NCBI GenBank assembly: GCA_022563215.1
Contig: JADFNT010000057.1
Location: forward strand, 1 to 8,529
Source of the DNA: Pseudomonadota bacterium
Lineage (GTDB): Bacteria > Pseudomonadota > Alphaproteobacteria > Rhodospirillales > Casp-alpha2
Length of the DNA: 8,529 nt
Direction: 5' to 3'
Positions 4,713-8,529 of this stretch are shown here, piece after piece (within the stretch, counting starts at the first letter, position 1; each line of letters starts with the position of its first letter). The notes under the pieces are model-generated. The model searched no databases and had not been told where the DNA came from. It was given only the letters and a program-made list of their open reading frames with translations. The translations under genes were made by a program, and so were the position numbers.

Positions 4713-5999
4713 TTAAGAGGGCGCGGCGGCGAGTTTTTCAAGGTCTTCCAAGTCTGGAACCGGGCCCAGCGCGGTTATGGTCGGACGCCCCGAAAGCAGC
4801 CTTTCGGCGACGCGGCGGATGGCGGCGCCATCGACGGCGTCGATCCGGGCGATGGTCTCGTCGACCGGAATCGGACGTTTGAAGACGATCATTTGCCGCG
4901 CCAGTTGCTCGCACCGGGCCGCCGTGCTTTCCAATGACATCAGGATTCCGGCCTTGATCTGGGCGCGGGCGCGGGCGATCTCGGCGTCGTCGGCCCCTCC
5001 GGCCCCTCCCCCGACTCCCCTGGCACCGTCCGCCAGCTTGCTGATTTCGCCGAACACCAGCGGCACCAGGTCGCGGACGTCGTCCTTGCCGGTGCCGGCA
5101 TAGACGCCGAACAGCCCGCCGTCGGTGTAGCTCGACAGGTACGAATAGATGGAATAGGCCAGCCCCCGCTTTTCGCGCACTTCCTGGAATAGTCTCGACG
5201 ACATGCCGCCGCCCAACAGGGTCGAGAACATCGAGGCGGCGTGGAAATCCTTGTCCTCGAAGGCGATGCCTTTCATGCCCAGCAAAACGTGGGCCTGTTC
5301 CAGGTCCCGGGGCTGGCGGTTCACGCCGCCGACGTAGCGGGCCGGCTCGCGGGCGCCGTCGACGGGCTCGGGCAAGGCGTCGAAGGCATCCTCGACCAGC
5401 CGCACGAAACACCCGTGGTCGAGGTTGCCGGCCGCCGCGAAGACGATCCGGGGCGCCGAATAATGGTCCTTCATGTAGCCGAGGATGGCATCGCGGCCCA
5501 TGCCCTTGACCAACTCCGCCGAACCCAGCACCGGGCGCCCGAGGGCCTGTCCGGGGAAGGCGGTTTCCTGGAAAAAATCGAAGACCACGTCGTCGGGGGT
5601 GTCGTGGGACTGGTTGATCTCCTGGACGATGACGCCCTGTTCGCGGGTCAGTTCCCCCTCGTCCATCACCGAATGCTGCAGGATGTCGGCGATGATATCG
5701 ACGGCCAGTTCCAGGTCTCCTTTAAGGATCTTGGCGTAGTACGCGGTGTGTTCGCGGGCCGTATAGGCGTTGAGGTGGCCGCCGACGTCCTCGATCTCCT
5801 CGGCGATCTCGACGGCGCTCCGGCGCTCGGTGCCCTTGAAGGCCATGTGCTCCAGCAAATGCGACATGCCGTTGATTTTGGCCGCCTCGTCGCGGGTGCC
5901 GACCTCGACCCAGGCGCCCAGCGACACGGACTCGACCGTGTCCATGAAATCCGACACGACGCGCAGGCCGTTCGACAGTTCGGTGACCTCGATGCTCAA
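4713..5999 (-). CDS. M16 family zinc metallopeptidase (processing-peptidase-like)
   Basis: A 428-residue pitrilysin/insulinase-type peptidase of the short, mitochondrial-processing-peptidase-like group. The inverted zinc motif HLLEH is at 47-51 in GMSHLLEHMAFKGT, with the third zinc ligand expected at E127 (VIVQEIN), 76 residues on. The C-terminal half has the conserved LFQEVREKRGLAYSIYSY (270-287). Such enzymes act as dimers on peptides; the substrate here is unknown. I chose TTG 5999 because AAGGAG (6012-6007) lies 7 bases upstream. The TTG overlaps the thrC stop as TTGA, so the two are translationally coupled. A longer frame to 6074 would add arginine-rich residues from within thrC. A glycine-rich linker (about 326-336) comes from a 9-bp tandem duplication. 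A decayed copy of this gene's 3' end lies at 3303-3394. Confidence 0.93.
   Translation of the reverse strand: MSIEVTELSNGLRVVSDFMDTVESVSLGAWVEVGTRDEAAKINGMSHLLEHMAFKGTERRSAVEIAEEIEDVGGHLNAYTAREHTAYYAKILKGDLELAVDIIADILQHSVMDEGELTREQGVIVQEINQSHDTPDDVVFDFFQETAFPGQALGRPVLGSAELVKGMGRDAILGYMKDHYSAPRIVFAAAGNLDHGCFVRLVEDAFDALPEPVDGAREPARYVGGVNRQPRDLEQAHVLLGMKGIAFEDKDFHAASMFSTLLGGGMSSRLFQEVREKRGLAYSIYSYLSSYTDGGLFGVYAGTGKDDVRDLVPLVFGEISKLADGARGVGGGAGGADDAEIARARAQIKAGILMSLESTAARCEQLARQMIVFKRPIPVDETIARIDAVDGAAIRRVAERLLSGRPTITALGPVPDLEDLEKLAAAPS
4992..5009. repeat. 9-bp tandem duplication inside the M16 gene
   Basis: GGCCCCTCC occurs twice in a row (4992-5000, 5001-5009). On the coding strand it encodes GGAGGA within a loop between two conserved C-terminal-domain segments. 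The frame is kept. Confidence 0.8.
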
Positions 6000-7402
6000 G
6001 ACCGTGCTCCTTGGCCGGCGTTGGCGGCGACGTAATCCTGGACCGTCTTCAAGTCGTTGGCCAGCACTTCGCACCGTTCCTGGCGTTCCAGGATGCCGGC
6101 CAGACGCTCGGGCAGCGCCGGCGTGACGCCGGTGGCGTCCTTGACCGCGTCGGGAAACTTGGCCGGATGGGCGGTCGCCAGGGCGACCATGGGCACGGTG
6201 CTATCGCGGCGCTGGGCGCGGGCGGCGGCGATGCCGATGGCGGTGTGAGGATCGACCAGCTCGCCGGATTCCTGGTAAACGGTCTCGATGGTTTCCTTGG
6301 TCTCCTCGTCGTCGAAGCGCGCCCCGTAGAAGACCGCTTGCGCCGCCTCCAGCGCCCTGTCGTCGATGGCCAACTGCCCGCTTTCGCGGAACCCGGCCAT
6401 GACCTCGGCGACGCGGCCGCCGTCGCGGCCCCTGAGGTCGAACAGCAGGCGCTCGAAATTGGACGATACCTGGATGTCCATGGACGGGCTGAGAGTCGCG
6501 TGGACCTCGCCCAGCCGCATGGTCCCGGTCTCGAAGAACCGCGTCAGGATGTCGTTGCGGTTGGACCCGACCACCAACTGATCGATGTCGAGGCCCATCT
6601 GGCGGGCCCCGTAGCCGGCGAAGACATTGCCGAAATTGCCCGTCGGCACGGCGAAGGAAACGGGTGTTTCCGGCGCGCCCATGCGGACCGCGGCCCAGAA
6701 ATAATAGACGATCTGGGCCATGATCCGGACCCAGTTGATGGAGTTGACGGCGCCGAGGCGCCAGCGCTCGCGGAAGGGCTGGTCGTTGAACATCGCCTTC
6801 ACCAGGTCCTGGCAGTCGTCGAAGGTGCCCTCGATGGCGATGTTGTGGACGTTGGCGGACGCAACGGTGGTCATCTGGCGGCGCTGCACGTCGGAAACCC
6901 TTCCCCGGGGGTGGAGGATGAAAATCTCGATGGCGGCGCGGTCGCGGCAGGCCTCGATGGCGGCCGAGCCAGTGTCGCCCGAGGTGGCGCCGACGATGGT
7001 CACCCATTCGCCGCGATCCTTAAGCACGTGGTCGAAGACCGGGCCCAGGAACTGCATGGCCAGGTCCTTGAAGGCCAGGGTCGGCCCGTGGAACAACTCC
7101 AACAGCCATTCGCCCTTGCCGATTTCCTTCAGCGGCGCGATTTCCGGGGTGTCGAAATTGCCGTACGCGCCGTCGATGATCCCGGCCAGCGCGCCGTCGT
7201 CGAGGGCGCCGCCGATAAAGGGCCTGATGACCCGGAGCGCCAGTTCGGGATAGGGCAGGCCTTCGAACGAGGCGATGTCGGCGGCCGAAAATCGCGGCCA
7301 TTCCTCGGGCACGTAAAGACCGCCGTCAGGCGCCAGGCCCGACAGCAAAACGTCGTCGAAGGCGAGGGCCGGGGCGCCGCCCCGGGTCGAGATGTATTTC
7401 AC
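5996..7402 (-). CDS. thrC: Threonine synthase
   Basis: Pyridoxal-phosphate enzyme converting O-phosphohomoserine and water to threonine and phosphate, the last step of threonine synthesis in the cytoplasm. The 468-residue length and the start MKYISTRG fit the longer type of threonine synthase found in proteobacteria and fungi. Seen: substrate/cofactor region LELFHGPTLAFKDLAMQFLG (101-120) with the PLP lysine K112, the VGATSGDTGSAAIEA segment typical of the fold, NSINWVRIMAQ, and the phosphate-binding glycine loop PTGNFGNVFAGY. The start is GTG 7402, supported by GGAGGT (7415-7410) 7 bases upstream. The M16 peptidase follows with a TTGA overlap; the M32 gene ends 66 bases upstream, so thrC may be read both from its own promoter and from upstream. 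No frameshift or missing key residue seen. Confidence 0.97.
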   Translation of the reverse strand: MKYISTRGGAPALAFDDVLLSGLAPDGGLYVPEEWPRFSAADIASFEGLPYPELALRVIRPFIGGALDDGALAGIIDGAYGNFDTPEIAPLKEIGKGEWLLELFHGPTLAFKDLAMQFLGPVFDHVLKDRGEWVTIVGATSGDTGSAAIEACRDRAAIEIFILHPRGRVSDVQRRQMTTVASANVHNIAIEGTFDDCQDLVKAMFNDQPFRERWRLGAVNSINWVRIMAQIVYYFWAAVRMGAPETPVSFAVPTGNFGNVFAGYGARQMGLDIDQLVVGSNRNDILTRFFETGTMRLGEVHATLSPSMDIQVSSNFERLLFDLRGRDGGRVAEVMAGFRESGQLAIDDRALEAAQAVFYGARFDDEETKETIETVYQESGELVDPHTAIGIAAARAQRRDSTVPMVALATAHPAKFPDAVKDATGVTPALPERLAGILERQERCEVLANDLKTVQDYVAANAGQGARS

Positions 7403-7409
7403 CGGCCGT

Positions 7410-7415
7410 ACCTCC
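7410..7415 (-). promoter_or_regulatory. Shine-Dalgarno site fixing the thrC GTG start
   Basis: GGAGGT on the minus strand, 7 bases before GTG 7402. It supports the GTG over any internal start. Confidence 0.8.
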
Positions 7416-7431
7416 GTCTTGGATGGCTTCT

Positions 7432-7460
7432 AGCGTAGCGCCCAGCCCCGCGGTCCTCAA
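7432..7460 (-). promoter_or_regulatory. Candidate thrC promoter
   Basis: On the minus strand TTGAGG (7460-7455) and TACGCT (7437-7432) are 17 bases apart in the 66-base gap after the M32 gene. The -35 is fair and the -10 is weak. It would give a leader of about 23 bases. Called by eye. Confidence 0.25.
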
Positions 7461-7468
7461 CCTCCCCT

Positions 7469-8529
7469 TTAACCCAAGTACCGCGCCTTCAGGTGGGCCT
7501 TGAAGATTTTCGGGTCGAGGGGTTTCCCGGTGGCTTCGATGAGCAATTCATCCGCCGTCAACAGCGAGCCCTTGGCGTGGACGTGGGTCTTGAGCCAGCC
7601 GAACAGGGGCTTGAAATCGCCCTTGGCGATGGCGGGCTCGATCCCGGGCACGGCCTTTTTCGCCGCCGCGAACAATTGCGCCGCCGTCATCGCGCCGAGC
7701 GTATAGGTCGGGAAATAACCCCAGGCGCCGTCGAACCAGTGCAGGTCCTGCAGACAGCCCTCGCGGTCGGAAGGCGGTGTCAGGCCGAGAAGCTTATGGA
7801 AGCCGTCGTTCCAGGCGCCCGGCAGATCGGCGATTTCCATATCGCCTTCGATCATCGCCTTCTCCAGCCGATAGCGTAGAATTACATGCAGCGGATAGGT
7901 GACCTCGTCGGCGTCGACGCGGATGAAGCCGGGTTCGACGCGGGTATAGAGCCGGTACAGGTTTTCGGGCTCCCAGGCCGGGCCATCCGCCCCGAAGGCT
8001 TCGCCCATCAGAGGCGCGGCGTAGCCGAGGAAAGCCCGGGACCGGCATACCTGCATCTCGATCAGCAGCGACTGGCTTTCGTGGATGCTCATGCCCAGCG
8101 CCTCGCCGACCGGCTGTCCGCGCCACGGTTTCGGCAAACCCCGCTCGTAAAGGGCATGGCCGGTTTCATGCAGCACCGCCATCAGGCTGGAGGTGAAATC
8201 GGCCTCGTCGTAGCGCGTCGTGATGCGGACGTCGTCGGGCGTGCCGCCGCAAAAGGGATGCAGGCTGATATCGAGCCGCCCGTGGTCGAAATCGAAGCCC
8301 AGCGCCTCCATCAACCGGACGCCGAGCGCCTTTTGCCTGTCTACCGGGAACGGGCCTTCGGGGACCAGTGCGTCGGGCCGCGCCGCCTGGGCGTCGAGGG
8401 CGTCGGAGAGCAAGCCGGGCAGGAAATCCTCGAGCTCGGCGAACACGGTGTCGATGTCTTGGCCCCGGCCGCCGGGCTCGTAATCGTCGAGCAGGGCGTC
8501 GTAAAGGCTTAAGTTCAGTTTCTCCGCCT
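7469..8529 (-). CDS. M32 family metallocarboxypeptidase, C-terminal part (enters from right edge)
   Basis: Zinc carboxypeptidase of the Taq/M32 family, releasing C-terminal residues from peptides in the cytoplasm. 352 codons are visible. The frame stays open to the right edge (AEKLNLSLYDALLDDYEPGG upstream of GTG 8446), so that GTG is internal and roughly 140-155 N-terminal residues are missing relative to the usual length near 500. Seen in order: GTPDDVRITTRYDEADF, the zinc-binding HETGH (codons 8170-8156), the family motif HESQS in GMSIHESQSLLIE with the third-ligand glutamate region, VDADEVTYPLHVILRYRLE, and the typical end LKARYLG. No defects seen in the visible part. It precedes thrC by 66 bases on the same strand and may share its transcript. 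Confidence 0.95.
   Translation of the reverse strand, partial: AEKLNLSLYDALLDDYEPGGRGQDIDTVFAELEDFLPGLLSDALDAQAARPDALVPEGPFPVDRQKALGVRLMEALGFDFDHGRLDISLHPFCGGTPDDVRITTRYDEADFTSSLMAVLHETGHALYERGLPKPWRGQPVGEALGMSIHESQSLLIEMQVCRSRAFLGYAAPLMGEAFGADGPAWEPENLYRLYTRVEPGFIRVDADEVTYPLHVILRYRLEKAMIEGDMEIADLPGAWNDGFHKLLGLTPPSDREGCLQDLHWFDGAWGYFPTYTLGAMTAAQLFAAAKKAVPGIEPAIAKGDFKPLFGWLKTHVHAKGSLLTADELLIEATGKPLDPKIFKAHLKARYLG

Larger units (their letters stand above)
3303..4716. other. AT-richer insert carrying a DUF433/DUF5615 toxin-antitoxin remnant
   Basis: Between the native 93-aa gene and the M16 gene, base and codon use shift clearly to A/T. The insert starts at the decayed M16 3' end (3303-3394) and ends at the intact M16 stop region. 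The intact copy joins it at GAGGGCGCGGCGG (4717-4729), which is also present at 3303-3315. No integrase or transposase lies inside. The layout fits an element inserted at a gene 3' end, with a replacement 3' end on one side and the displaced old end on the other. Recombination with DNA of a related strain would look similar. Confidence 0.5.

Noticed and set aside
3303..4729. Insertion sequence or transposon
   Set aside because: No transposase or integrase and no terminal inverted repeats; only direct duplication of the M16 3' end is visible.
5241..6035. Plus-strand ORF opposite the M16 gene
   Set aside because: Antisense shadow in GC-rich DNA; the minus strand has HLLEH and full family homology.
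6011..7438. Plus-strand ORF of 475 codons opposite thrC
   Set aside because: Longer than thrC but an antisense shadow; composition is histidine/aspartate/glycine-rich and no domain is visible, while the minus strand is a complete threonine synthase.

Overview
The window looks like chromosomal DNA of a high-GC alphaproteobacterium, plausibly of the Rhodospirillales. This rests on strong G/C preference at third codon positions, a class-II-type threonine synthase directly followed by an M16 peptidase, and YqgE/AlgH, DsbD and M32 carboxypeptidase genes that read like alphaproteobacterial versions. The taxonomic call is an inference from gene content and style.

Layout. (1) 1-1117, minus: N-terminal 372 codons of a DsbD/ScsB-type thiol:disulfide interchange protein, running off the left edge. 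(2) About 1118-2387: a spacer holding an AT-richer exported protein of unknown function (1398-1922, minus). This insert is bracketed by a near-perfect 17-bp direct repeat at 1191-1207 and 2233-2249. (3) 2388-3292, plus: yqgE/algH followed by a 93-residue protein of unknown function. (4) 3303-4716: an AT-richer accessory insert. It carries a MerR-HTH/DUF433 antitoxin-like gene (3613-4260, plus) and, in the same frame 18 bases downstream, its DUF5615 PIN-like toxin partner (4279-4659). The toxin is broken by an in-frame TAA and has no start codon at the expected place. At the left end of the insert (3303-3394) is a decayed second copy of the 3' end of the neighbouring M16 peptidase gene, in the same orientation as the intact copy. 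(5) 4713-8529, minus: M32 carboxypeptidase (partial, entering from the right edge), then thrC, then the M16 peptidase. thrC and the M16 gene overlap as TTGA (TTG start, TGA stop) and are almost certainly co-transcribed.

How the genes fit together. The housekeeping genes serve periplasmic thiol reduction (DsbD), threonine synthesis (ThrC) and peptide turnover (M16, M32), plus the widespread but poorly understood YqgE. The two AT-richer inserts are the accessory material. The most informative signal is the toxin-antitoxin remnant inserted at the 3' end of the M16 gene with a displaced, decaying duplicate of that 3' end on its far side. This is the footprint expected of an element that entered at a gene 3' end and supplied a replacement end, or of recombination with DNA from a relative. 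I see no integrase, transposase, CRISPR array, tRNA or rRNA, and nothing that I would call a wholly new system.
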